Positions 25,588 to 33,588 of a stretch of DNA of 49,554 nucleotides are shown here, piece by piece. Position 1 is the stretch's first letter. Every line of letters starts with the position of its first letter. The stretch spans positions 1 through 49,554 of the forward strand of contig DATLEI010000068.1 in NCBI GenBank assembly GCA_035525375.1. Direction: 5' to 3'. The stretch comes from JALZBN01 sp035525375 (lineage in GTDB: Bacteria > Actinomycetota > Acidimicrobiia > Acidimicrobiales > AC-14). Both the position numbers and the translations under genes were made by a program. Under the pieces are notes generated by a model. The model saw only the letters and a list, made by a program, of their open reading frames with translations, searched no databases and was not told where the DNA came from.

Positions 25588-26481
25588 TCAGTCAGGCGAT
25601 GTCGCCGCTATAGCGACCGGCCGGCGGCGAGCGGAGCCAAGGCTGCGCCGGTACATCGCCCGGCCCAAGAGCCAACCGCCTCCCAGGGCTACGGCGCCGG
25701 CCAGGGCGTCGAGGATGAAGTGGTTGGCAGTTATCACGATGGCCAGCAGCGTGAGCACGGGGTAGAGGACAGCGAGGACCTTGGCCCACGGCCGCCGCAG
25801 CACAGGAAACAGGGCGAGCCCGCTCCACAGCGACCAGGCGAAATGGAGGCTCGGCATGGCTGCGTACTGGTTGGAGATCACCTGCATCGAACCCGAGTCG
25901 AAGGACCACAGGCTGCCGTAGACCTTGAGGCTGTCGATGAACCCGTGACTGGAGGGCAAGAGCCGGGGCGGGAGCAGGGGGTACATGGCGAAACCGATGA
26001 GGGCAAGCGCAGTCGTTGCCGCAAGAGCGTTCCGCCAGACCCGGTACCGCTCGGGGAATCGACGGAAGAGGAACACGAGCACGAAGGCGGTAACGACGAA
26101 GTGAAACGTGCCGTAGAAGAAGTTCCACACCACCATTGATGGTTGCGCGCCGACAAAGAGCTGTTGCAGCCAGCGCTCGTGGTAGACGCCGAAGAACTGC
26201 TCGACCGTGATGATCCTGAGGGCGTTGGCCTCGGCCACGGCCCGCGACACCATTGCCGAACCCTGGGTGTTCCGCACGAAGCTGTAGACGGCATAGAAGA
26301 TCGAGGCCAGCAGCAGCTCCCGCCACCAGCGCAGGGGACGGTCGATGACGGCAGGGATATCCGCAGTCTCGTACTGAGAATCCGTATCGGTGTCCGGCGC
26401 GGGAACATCGTCGGGCCGAACCGCGACCAGACGGCTCACGCGCCGGCCGTGCACCATACGAGTGCGCGCCACCTGACTCAT
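25588..26481 (-). CDS. PAP2-family integral membrane phosphatase/transferase
   Basis: A 297-residue protein with about six spans after a 55-residue charged N-terminus. PSLHFAWSLWSGLALF (the SxxH part of the PAP2 motif) and ITANHFILDALAG (H-x3-D) give the active site. The long form with LLPPRLLPSSHGFIDSLKVY is that of actinobacterial proteins related to inositol-phosphorylceramide synthase (Aur1-like). Such enzymes remove phosphate from, or transfer it to, lipids on the outer membrane face. It follows the flippase-like gene by 13 bp on the same strand. The CDP-alcohol transferase and the GT2 of the cluster could provide substrates (inference). Confidence 0.85.
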   Translation of the reverse strand: MSQVARTRMVHGRRVSRLVAVRPDDVPAPDTDTDSQYETADIPAVIDRPLRWWRELLLASIFYAVYSFVRNTQGSAMVSRAVAEANALRIITVEQFFGVYHERWLQQLFVGAQPSMVVWNFFYGTFHFVVTAFVLVFLFRRFPERYRVWRNALAATTALALIGFAMYPLLPPRLLPSSHGFIDSLKVYGSLWSFDSGSMQVISNQYAAMPSLHFAWSLWSGLALFPVLRRPWAKVLAVLYPVLTLLAIVITANHFILDALAGAVALGGGWLLGRAMYRRSLGSARRRPVAIAATSPD

Positions 26482-26494
26482 CGCGTCACCGCCC

Positions 26495-27469
26495 TCATTG
26501 GGCCACCGCCACGGCCGGTTCGGCCATGATCGGCTCGGTGCGAGGACCGACCGCGAATGCCGGCGCGCCGAGAAGGCTCACCGCCATGTTCATCCCGTAG
26601 AGCAGTAGTCCGAGGGCGACGGCCTGATGGTTGGCGACTCCGAGCGGCGCGAGCAACAAGACCAGCGCGCCCTCGCGCAGGCCCAGTCCGTTGACCGAGA
26701 ACGGGAGCACCTGGGCGATCATGACGACGGGGATGAAGGCCAAGACGGCGCCCCAGGCGACATGAATCCCGAGCGCCTGGGCCGCGAGCCAGGCGGCCAG
26801 CACGAGGCAGAGCTGATAGGCGAGAGCGGCGACCAGCACCGAGACTGCGGCGCGCGGGTGGCGCCGGATCCGCTCGAGCCCCAGATGCACAGCCCCAACG
26901 AATCGCAGCCAGCTCGACTTGCCGGCGAGGCGCGATCCCAAGCGAGGGTTCACGCCCACAACCACGATGACCATCAGGGCCACCAGCGTGGCGATAGGCA
27001 GCACAAGCGCGAGCCCGGTTGCCGTGCCGAGATGGAGCAGTTCGGGATGCACAGCTAAGGCCAGGAGGGTGATCAGCGGCAGGACGATGAACCCAGTCAA
27101 GCGCTCCAGCACGACCGAGGCGAATGACGCGGGCCGCTGGCCATTCCGGGCCGACAAGCGCACGACCCGCAGGACATCGCCGCCGATGGTCGACGGGAGA
27201 AAGTTCCCCACAAAAAGGCCGGCCAGGCTGTAGGACACCAACGGCGGAAGCTCGGTAGGTAACTCGAGTGCGGTCAGCACCTGCTGCCACCGAACGGCCG
27301 ACAGGACTATCGCAACCAGCATTGCGCCGAGTCCGGCGGCAACCCAAGGGATCGTCGACCAGTGACCCGCCGGCAACAGGGACGCGAGATCGAAGCGCGA
27401 CAGCAAGTAGCCCAGCATCGCGGCGCTCGCTGTGATTCGCAGCGCCATTAGAACCCTTCGCCGACGCAT
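26495..27469 (-). CDS. LPG-synthase-TM flippase-like protein
   Basis: About 324 residues, with six to eight membrane spans. ATG 27469 is preferred over GTG 27472 because GAGGAAG lies four bases before it. The motifs LAGLFVGNFLPSTIGGDVLRVVRL and VLERLTGFIVL are the signature of the lysylphosphatidylglycerol synthase membrane domain (UPF0104), without the catalytic synthase domain. Stand-alone members are thought to flip lipids or polyprenyl-linked sugars. It is paired with the PAP2 gene. Confidence 0.88.
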   Translation of the reverse strand: MRRRRVLMALRITASAAMLGYLLSRFDLASLLPAGHWSTIPWVAAGLGAMLVAIVLSAVRWQQVLTALELPTELPPLVSYSLAGLFVGNFLPSTIGGDVLRVVRLSARNGQRPASFASVVLERLTGFIVLPLITLLALAVHPELLHLGTATGLALVLPIATLVALMVIVVVGVNPRLGSRLAGKSSWLRFVGAVHLGLERIRRHPRAAVSVLVAALAYQLCLVLAAWLAAQALGIHVAWGAVLAFIPVVMIAQVLPFSVNGLGLREGALVLLLAPLGVANHQAVALGLLLYGMNMAVSLLGAPAFAVGPRTEPIMAEPAVAVAQ

Positions 27470-27497
27470 CACTCTTCCTCTAGCCTACGCAACCAAA

Positions 27498-27513
27498 CCT
27501 TCCTTCGGGAGGG
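27498..27513. other. UUCG tetraloop hairpin
   Basis: CCTTCC-TTCG-GGAGGG forms a six-pair stem (one G-T) closed by the very stable C(UUCG)G loop, in the 105-bp divergent gap between the flippase-like gene and uppP. It may be part of a leader or a factor-independent terminator. No T-run is present. Confidence 0.5.
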
Positions 27514-27574
27514 CATAGGTAGGATCGCCTCATTATCGTCGTCGAAGCCGTCACCCTGAGCGACTCCTGACCAA

Positions 27575-28447
27575 GTGCTCGCCACTGCCGTGGAAACGGT
27601 TCACCACATCCCGGTCTGGCACGCGATCGTGCTCGGCATCACCCAGGGGCTCTCGGAATTCCTACCGATCTCGTCGAGTGGACACCTCATCCTGGTTCCA
27701 TGGTTGTTCGGCTGGAACGAGTTCACTGGCCCCGCCAATACCGAACTGAACAAGACGTTCGACGTCGCTCTCCACATTGGCACGTTCGTCGGCGCCGCGG
27801 CCTACTTCCGCTCCGACCTCATACGGTTTGCGGGAGGCGCGCTGCGGTCGATCCGCCGGCGCGCCGTCGAAGGTGATGACGAGCGCATGGCCTGGCTCTT
27901 GCTGCTCTCGGCCATTCCGGGAGCATTGGTCGGCGCGCTCTTCGCCTCGATCATCGAGGAGCACCTCGGCCAGATCTGGCTCATCGCGGTGATGCTCATC
28001 GTGTTCGGCGCGGTACTGCTCGTTGCCGACCGCGCTCCCAGGCGACGAGCCTTCGCAGATTTCCGGGCCCGTGACGCCCTCATCATGGGCATCTGCCAGG
28101 CCGCGGCGTTGCAACCTGGCGTCTCTCGATCGAGCGTCACCATCTCGGCAGGGCGCTGGCTCGAATTCGATCGCGACTCAGCAGCTCGCCTGTCATTCCT
28201 CATGAGCCTCCCAATCATCGGCGGCGCCGGGCTCTACAAGGGCATCGAGGTCGCCGGCAGTGGAGGACTGCCGGCGGGCACTGAGGCCGCTTTCTTCTGG
28301 GGCATGGTCGCGTCGGCAGTTACGGGGGCGCTCGCGGTCGGCCTCGTGCTGCGGGTCGTGCGCACCCACTCGTTCACCCCGTTCGTCGCCTACCGGGCAA
28401 TCGTGGGCCTGGGCGTGCTGGTACTGGTGGCTACCGGCGCGCGCTGA
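27575..28447 (+). CDS. uppP: undecaprenyl-diphosphatase
   Basis: A 290-residue BacA/UppP-type membrane enzyme starting at GTG 27575. It recycles the undecaprenyl carrier by converting the diphosphate to monophosphate outside the membrane, for peptidoglycan and polymer synthesis. Conserved motifs are GLSEFLPISSSGHLIL (E-x3-P-x-SSSGH) and QPGVSRSSVTISAG (PGxSRSxxT), both catalytic. The last 58 bp overlap the convergent SAF-domain gene. Its presence beside PAP2 and flippase genes builds a lipid-carrier neighbourhood. Confidence 0.96.
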   Translation: MLATAVETVHHIPVWHAIVLGITQGLSEFLPISSSGHLILVPWLFGWNEFTGPANTELNKTFDVALHIGTFVGAAAYFRSDLIRFAGGALRSIRRRAVEGDDERMAWLLLLSAIPGALVGALFASIIEEHLGQIWLIAVMLIVFGAVLLVADRAPRRRAFADFRARDALIMGICQAAALQPGVSRSSVTISAGRWLEFDRDSAARLSFLMSLPIIGGAGLYKGIEVAGSGGLPAGTEAAFFWGMVASAVTGALAVGLVLRVVRTHSFTPFVAYRAIVGLGVLVLVATGAR

Positions 28448-29076
28448 GCGTCGCCCGGCGCGCCGACAGCAAGCGTGACTGTTGCTTGCGTCACCGCGAA
28501 CGCCACCCGCTTCGCTTCTTCAGGACCGACGGCAACGGTTGCGGCGTCCCCGCCAACATCGACAACCACTGCATTCGTGGCGACCGCGAACGTGGGCTCC
28601 TGGGCGGCCGCGCCCGGCGCGGCCGGGTCGAAGGTGGCGAGCACGTCGACCACGTCACCCTTACGCAGTGGCGCGGTTGCACCACCGGTGGGCACCGCCA
28701 CGGCACGCGCGCCGGGCGGCAGGAGTGCGGCCACACCCTCGAGCCCGAACGGCGCGAACTGCTCTCGCACAACCGCCTGACCGGGGAACAACCGGGTCAA
28801 CACGGTCCGGCCGAGCACCTCGCTGAGCGCGGCGACCGAAGCCTCAGGCAGGAACGCGGCCGGCACCGACCGAATGACGACGTCGTCGGGGCCCAGGAGC
28901 GCGCCGGCTGCGACCGGCCGGGTGGCAACGGCAGCGTCTCGCAACGAACCGAAGTGCTCAGCTTGGGCCTGAGCCCTTCCAACGATGCCGGCGACGACCG
29001 ACCAAGTGATGACCGCCAGCACAGCAACGGCGATCCAGAACGCAAACGGCGACCGAGTGACACGGCGAAGGCGCAT
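28390..29076 (-). CDS. SAF-domain (CpaB/RcpC-like) protein
   Basis: A 228-residue protein anchored by one N-terminal span (residues about 13-32). ATG 29076 has GAGGAGG at ideal spacing. The SAF domain (VATRPVAAGALLGPDDVVIRSV ... LTRLFPGQAVVREQFAP) and the following ALLPPGARAVAVPTGG region match CpaB, the periplasmic protein of Flp/Tad pilus machines. No other tad gene is in the window, so it is an orphan or serves a distant locus. The tail is Thr/Pro-rich. The last 58 bp overlap uppP on the other strand. Confidence 0.82.
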   Translation of the reverse strand: MRLRRVTRSPFAFWIAVAVLAVITWSVVAGIVGRAQAQAEHFGSLRDAAVATRPVAAGALLGPDDVVIRSVPAAFLPEASVAALSEVLGRTVLTRLFPGQAVVREQFAPFGLEGVAALLPPGARAVAVPTGGATAPLRKGDVVDVLATFDPAAPGAAAQEPTFAVATNAVVVDVGGDAATVAVGPEEAKRVAFAVTQATVTLAVGAPGDAQRAPVATSTSTPRPTIAR

Positions 29077-29130
29077 GGCGCGCACCTCCTCAACAGAGAG
29101 GACTCCGGAGGGGGAAGCGCCGGACGCATC

Positions 29131-29943
29131 CTATTCCGGAAAGGCTCCCGGGTCTATGGCCCCGGCGCCGCACGAGCATCCCCGCGCCGGGGGGATCGCC
29201 GGAACTACCCGCGCCAGGAGGCCCTGCACACGTACGATGTTCTCCCGGAGTGCGGCGAACACCGCCTCCAGGGTCACGGGCTCAATACCCTCGATGCCTT
29301 GGAGGCCGGCGTCATAGTCGGTCACGAGGGCCACGCCGCAGTAACACATGCCGAGTTCCCGGGCGAGGACGGCCTCGGGGTACTGCGTCATGTTCACGAC
29401 GTCCCAACCCGAGGCCGAGAACCACCGCGACTCGGCGCGCGTCGAGAATCTCGGGCCCTCGATGACAACGACAGTTCCCGTGGGGTGCGCGTCGATGCCC
29501 TCCGCTTCGGCACTATCGATCGCAGCTTGGCGGAGCTCGGGGCAATAGGGGTCGGCAAAGGAAACACAGTTCACCACCGGCCCGTTGAAGAACGTGTCGC
29601 CTCGACCACGAGTGCGGTCAACGAGTTGGTCGCAGATCACGAACTCGCCGGGATGGATCTGCGGCTGGAGTGACCCGACGCTGCAGGGGGCGAGGACGCG
29701 CCGCACGCCGAGGCTTCGCATCGCCCAGAGATTGGCCCGGTAATTGACGACATGGGCCGGGTACTCGTGGTTCAGCCCGTGGCGGGCGAGAAACGCAACC
29801 CTTCGTCCGTCGAGGTCACCGACTGCCAGGCGCGCCGAGGGCGGACCGTAAGGAGTCTCGACGGCAACCTCTTTCAGATGGTCGAGAAAGCTGTAGAAGC
29901 CGGTGCCGCCGAAGATCCCGATCTCGACGGGCTGCTCGCTCAC
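29131..29943 (-). CDS. mtnP: S-methyl-5'-thioadenosine phosphorylase
   Basis: A 270-residue enzyme starting GTG 29943 with AAGGGAG upstream; the longer open frame is not homologous. It splits methylthioadenosine (or methylthioinosine) with phosphate, salvaging purine and methionine. The family motifs are IFGGTGFYS, FLARHGLNHEYPAHVVNYRAN, APCSVGSLQ, EGPRFSTRAES and NMTQYPEAVLARELGMCY. The MTQYPE sequence is typical of bacterial members that can prefer MTA or MTI, so the exact substrate is uncertain. A Cys-rich tail (GCSCGAG) is present. Confidence 0.92.
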   Translation of the reverse strand: MSEQPVEIGIFGGTGFYSFLDHLKEVAVETPYGPPSARLAVGDLDGRRVAFLARHGLNHEYPAHVVNYRANLWAMRSLGVRRVLAPCSVGSLQPQIHPGEFVICDQLVDRTRGRGDTFFNGPVVNCVSFADPYCPELRQAAIDSAEAEGIDAHPTGTVVVIEGPRFSTRAESRWFSASGWDVVNMTQYPEAVLARELGMCYCGVALVTDYDAGLQGIEGIEPVTLEAVFAALRENIVRVQGLLARVVPAIPPARGCSCGAGAIDPGAFPE

Positions 29944-30040
29944 CGGGCCGCTCCCTTCGGGAGCCGTCCCGCCGAGCAGGACGCTGTGCTTCTTGGTTCG
30001 CTCGCAAGCTCGCTCACTGCGGCGGCGGGTCGCTCGACGG

Positions 30041-30412
30041 TCAGGCGGACTTGGCGTCGGACTTCGTGGAGGATGCCGACTTGGACGAGTCGGCTTTTGG
30101 CTTGGAATCCGACTTCGATTCTGACTTCGACTCCGCCTTCGACTCGGACTTCTTGCTGTCGGACGCGCCGTCCTTCTTGCCGTCACTCGACGAGCTGGCC
30201 GCGTCGGCCTTCGCCTTTTTCGCTTCCTTTGAAGGTGTGCGGCTGTCGGTGCGGTAAAAGCCAGTGCCCTTGAAGGAGATCCCGATCGAGCCGAATACCT
30301 TTCGTAACGCGCCTCCGCACGAAGGGCACACACTCAGAGGTTCGTCGTTCACCGACTGCCGCACGTCGATGTGGTCTCCGCACGCTTTACAGGCGTACTC
30401 GTAAGTAGGCAT
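30041..30412 (-). CDS. FmdB-family zinc ribbon protein
   Basis: A 123-residue protein starting ATG 30412 (MPTYEYACKACGDHID). CxxC at 8-11 and CPSCGG at about 29-33 form one zinc ribbon. KVFGSIGISFKGTGFYRTD is the conserved post-ribbon strand. The remaining 60 residues are Lys/Ser/Asp low complexity. TACACT lies ten bases upstream, as a possible -10 element. FmdB proteins were named from a formamidase operon regulator; the actual function is unclear. Confidence 0.9.
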   Translation of the reverse strand: MPTYEYACKACGDHIDVRQSVNDEPLSVCPSCGGALRKVFGSIGISFKGTGFYRTDSRTPSKEAKKAKADAASSSSDGKKDGASDSKKSESKAESKSESKSDSKPKADSSKSASSTKSDAKSA

Positions 30413-30456
30413 ATCGAGGCCGAGTGTACCGGGCTGGTCCACCTACGATGGGGGTG

Positions 30457-31488
30457 ATGGCTGGTGACCTGCCCGCGGCGGAGTTCCGGCGGGCGCTCCG
30501 GCGCCTAGGTGATGCCCTCGCCGCGACCCACGATCGGCCGGCAATGACAAGTGCCGTCCTCGAGACGAGCGCCCTCACCCTCGGGGCCCGGGCCGGGATG
30601 TTCTTCGAGCTCATCGCCGGCACCGACCGGCTCCGGGCCACCGCAAGTTTCGGTGACGCGCCGGAGACCTGCCAGCTGGCTGTTGGGCAGGGAGTGGCGG
30701 GTACCGCTGCGCTCACCGGGAAGGTGGTGACGATTCCGAGCGAGGGTGAGCCGGTCGCGCCGGCGTGGTCGGAGCCTCGATCGGCGGAAGTGGGGGCGGT
30801 CGCGCTGCCAGTTCACTCGGGTCGCCACCCCTTCGGCGTCCTCGCCCTCTACGGCCGCTCCGACGGCGAGCCCTTCTCCGACGATGACGTCGACACACTG
30901 AGCACCCTCGTCCGCCAGGCGGAAACCGCGCTGGAGAACAGCTTCCTCTACGAAGAGGCGCGCCACCTCTCGCTCACCGACGGACTCACCGGCGTCCGGA
31001 ACTGGCGTCATTTCGAGCTGCGCCTCGCCGACGAGATCTCGCGCGCCGTGCGCTTTACCGAACCCTTTGCCCTGGTCCTCACTGACCTAGACAAGTTCAA
31101 GTTGGTCAACGATCTCCACGGCCACGAAGCTGGCCACGGCGCGCTTGTCGAGATCGCCCGCCGCATGGTCGACGGCACCAGAGAGGTCGACCTGGTGGCC
31201 CGGATCGGCGGCGACGAGTTCGCGCTTCTGTTGCCTCGCACCGGGCTCGCCGGCGGCCTGCGCCTGGCCGAGAAGATTCGGCAAAAGGTGGCGGACGAGC
31301 CTTTCGATGTCGAGGGCATCTCGTTGAATGTCACAATCTCCGCGGGAGTGGCTGCGTTTCCCGACCATGGCAGTTCGGGAAAGGAGTTACGTGCAGCTGC
31401 CGACGCCGCCCTCTACCGGGCCAAGGACGAGGGAGGAAACCGAGTGGAGCATGCTCGGCACGGAGGTGGAAATGACACAGGTTCGTAA
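30457..31488 (+). CDS. GAF-GGDEF diguanylate cyclase
   Basis: About 343 residues from ATG 30457 (ATG 30448 is in frame). TACGAT ends seven bases before it, fitting a leaderless transcript. A GAF-like sensor domain covers about residues 10-165 (LALTVGQGVAGTAAL-like segment, AVALPVHSGRHPFGVLALYG). The GGDEF domain covers about 175-335, with the intact signature ARIGGDEFALLLP and the DLDKFKLVND metal loop. It should synthesise cyclic di-GMP from GTP. No RxxD inhibitory site is obvious. The end overlaps galU by 17 bp, linking the signal to UDP-glucose synthesis. No EAL partner is in the window. Confidence 0.92.
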   Translation: MAGDLPAAEFRRALRRLGDALAATHDRPAMTSAVLETSALTLGARAGMFFELIAGTDRLRATASFGDAPETCQLAVGQGVAGTAALTGKVVTIPSEGEPVAPAWSEPRSAEVGAVALPVHSGRHPFGVLALYGRSDGEPFSDDDVDTLSTLVRQAETALENSFLYEEARHLSLTDGLTGVRNWRHFELRLADEISRAVRFTEPFALVLTDLDKFKLVNDLHGHEAGHGALVEIARRMVDGTREVDLVARIGGDEFALLLPRTGLAGGLRLAEKIRQKVADEPFDVEGISLNVTISAGVAAFPDHGSSGKELRAAADAALYRAKDEGGNRVEHARHGGGNDTGS

Positions 31489-32353
31489 GGCGGTCATCCC
31501 CGCAGCGGGACTTGGCACCCGGTTCCTCCCCGCGACCAAGGCGCAGCCCAAGGAAATGCTGCCCGTCGTCGACAAGCCCGCGATCCAGTACGTGGTCGAG
31601 GAGGCGGTGCGCGCCGGCCTTCGCGACATCCTCATCATCACCGGTCGAGGGAAGCGGTCACTCGAGGACCACTTCGACCGGTCCTTCGAGCTCGAGCACT
31701 ACCTGGAGGCAGGCAACAAGTTCGACCAGTTGAAGGAGATGCGCGCCATCGCGGAGATGGCCGACATCCACTACGTGCGCCAAGGCGAGCCGAGAGGCCT
31801 TGGACACGCCGTCGCCGCGGCACGAGAGCACGTGAGCGGCGAGCCGTTCGCAGTGCTCCTCGGTGACGACATCATGACCGACGAGTCGACGATCCTCGAA
31901 GAGATGCTGAGCGCATATGGCCGGTACGGCCGTTCCGTCGTCGCCCTGAAGGAGTTCCCCCTCGAAGAGATCTCCTCCTACGGATGCGTGCGGTCGGAGC
32001 CGGCGGGCGACGATCTCGTGCGCATACTCGACATCGTCGAGAAGCCCAAGCCGGAAGACGCGCCGTCGAATCTGGCCGTGATGGGCCGCTACATCTTCAC
32101 TCCCGAGATCTTCGACATGCTCGAACGGGTCGAGCCCGGCGCCGGCGGCGAGATTCAGCTCACCGATGCGATCGGGATGCTGCTCGCGGACCAGACCATC
32201 TACGGCCACGTCTTCTCCGATGGGCGCTACGACATCGGAGACAAGCTCGACTACCTGCGGGCGACGGTCGAGCTGGCGCTACGACGCGACGATCTCGGTC
32301 CGGGGTTTCGAGCCTTCCTCACCGACCTGGCCCGGCGCGAGAAGCTGATCTGA
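31472..32353 (+). CDS. galU: UTP-glucose-1-phosphate uridylyltransferase
   Basis: A 293-residue nucleotidyltransferase starting ATG 31472 with GGAGGTGG upstream. It makes UDP-glucose for wall polymers, glycolipids and storage sugars. Motifs: PAAGLGTRFLPATKAQPKEM (nucleotide loop), VDKPAIQYVVEEA, LGDDIM and EKPKPEDAPSNLAVMGRYI. The C-terminal DIGDKLDYLRA is typical. It heads the galU-moeA/glp-moaA-moaC-sepX block, whose order is conserved in many actinobacteria. Confidence 0.97.
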   Translation: MTQVRKAVIPAAGLGTRFLPATKAQPKEMLPVVDKPAIQYVVEEAVRAGLRDILIITGRGKRSLEDHFDRSFELEHYLEAGNKFDQLKEMRAIAEMADIHYVRQGEPRGLGHAVAAAREHVSGEPFAVLLGDDIMTDESTILEEMLSAYGRYGRSVVALKEFPLEEISSYGCVRSEPAGDDLVRILDIVEKPKPEDAPSNLAVMGRYIFTPEIFDMLERVEPGAGGEIQLTDAIGMLLADQTIYGHVFSDGRYDIGDKLDYLRATVELALRRDDLGPGFRAFLTDLARREKLI

Positions 32354-32358
32354 CTGTC

Positions 32359-33579
32359 GTGAGCGGCGCTCCCCTAGCGCCGCTCGAGCGCGTCCGCCAC
32401 GAGATCCTCTCGGCGTGCCCTCGGCTCGTGCCCACGGAGCTTCCGCTCGCAGACGCGCTCGGCTGTGTCACTGTCGATGAGGTCGTCGCGGTTCACGACG
32501 TCCCCCCCTTCGCCAACACGGCGATGGACGGCTACGCAGTTCGAGCGGTTGACACCGCCTGCGCGCCGGTTGAGCTGCGAGTGATCGGTCTGGTGGCTGC
32601 GGGCGCGGCCGCTCAGTGTGCGGTCGGCGCGGGCGAGGCGGCGCGGATCATGACCGGCGCGCCGATACCGGCCGGCGCGGACGCGGTCGTCATGGTCGAG
32701 CGCACCCGGCCGTCGGCGGACGCGTCCACGGTGACGATCGAGACCACCGCCCTGCCTGGCGATCACGTCCGGCGCGCCGGGGATGATCTGGCGGCCGGCC
32801 AGGTCGTCATGGAAGCAGGCACCACCCTTCGCCCCGCTCACTTGGGGTTGCTGGCCAGCGTCGGCGTTTCCGACGTACGAGTGTCCCCGCGGGCACGCGT
32901 GGGAGTCCTGTCCACCGGCGACGAGTTGGTCTCCGGCGCGGCAGCACTCGGACCGGGTCAGATTCGCGATGCCAACCGTCCGGTGTTGTTGGCATTGCTC
33001 GCCGAGTCGGGTTGTCACGGTGTCGACCTCGGGATGGCTCCTGACAAAGAAGCGATCATCGCTCGAGTCGTCGATCAGGCGTTGGGTGACTGCGACGCCC
33101 TGCTCGTGACTGGTGGCGTGAGTGTCGGCGACTTCGACTACGTGAAGTCGGTCATCGACAAGCTGGAGAAGAGTTGGTGGTGGCAGGTTGCGGTGCGCCC
33201 GGCCAAGCCACTCGCCGTCGGCGTCCGCAGTGGGAAGCCCGTGTTCGGGTTGCCGGGGAACCCGGTGTCGTCGATGGTCTCCTTCGAGTTGTTCGCCCGC
33301 CCCGCGCTCCGGCGCATGATGGGCCATTCCGACGTGTTGCGGCCCGAGGTCGAGGCCATCGCCGACGAGGCCTTCGCCCGCCGGCCCGACGGCAAGCTCC
33401 ATCTCATCAGGGTGGTTGCGACCTGGGGTGACGACGGGCGGCTTCATGTCCGTTCAGCCGGCGGCCAGGCGTCGCACATCCTCTCGGCGATGGCGGCCGC
33501 CAATGCACTGGCTCTGGTGCCCGACGGTCCCGGGATCGACGTAGGCGGGCGCGTAAAGGTCATGCTGTTGAACCCGTAA
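32359..33579 (+). CDS. moeA: MoeA/gephyrin-like protein (MoeA or Glp)
   Basis: A 406-residue protein starting at GTG 32359; a CTG at 32350 overlapping the galU stop is an alternative. All MoeA domains are present: NTAMDGYAVRA, RIMTGAPIPAGADAVVMVE, the molybdopterin-binding TGGVSVGDFDYVK and GLPGNPVSSMVSFELF. It inserts molybdate into adenylated molybdopterin. In Corynebacterium and Mycobacterium the homologue next to galU (Glp) also binds FtsZ and a membrane receptor (GlpR). The presence of that receptor's likely homologue four genes downstream makes this dual or moonlighting role possible here. Local moaA/moaC support the Moco role. Confidence 0.93.
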   Translation: MSGAPLAPLERVRHEILSACPRLVPTELPLADALGCVTVDEVVAVHDVPPFANTAMDGYAVRAVDTACAPVELRVIGLVAAGAAAQCAVGAGEAARIMTGAPIPAGADAVVMVERTRPSADASTVTIETTALPGDHVRRAGDDLAAGQVVMEAGTTLRPAHLGLLASVGVSDVRVSPRARVGVLSTGDELVSGAAALGPGQIRDANRPVLLALLAESGCHGVDLGMAPDKEAIIARVVDQALGDCDALLVTGGVSVGDFDYVKSVIDKLEKSWWWQVAVRPAKPLAVGVRSGKPVFGLPGNPVSSMVSFELFARPALRRMMGHSDVLRPEVEAIADEAFARRPDGKLHLIRVVATWGDDGRLHVRSAGGQASHILSAMAAANALALVPDGPGIDVGGRVKVMLLNP

Positions 33580-33588
33580 CCTCGATAC

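Noticed and set aside
29944..30333. N-terminal extension of the MTA phosphorylase frame
   Set aside because: It overlaps the FmdB gene in another frame, is Arg/Ser-rich shadow sequence, and GTG 29943 has a ribosome site and matches the family start.
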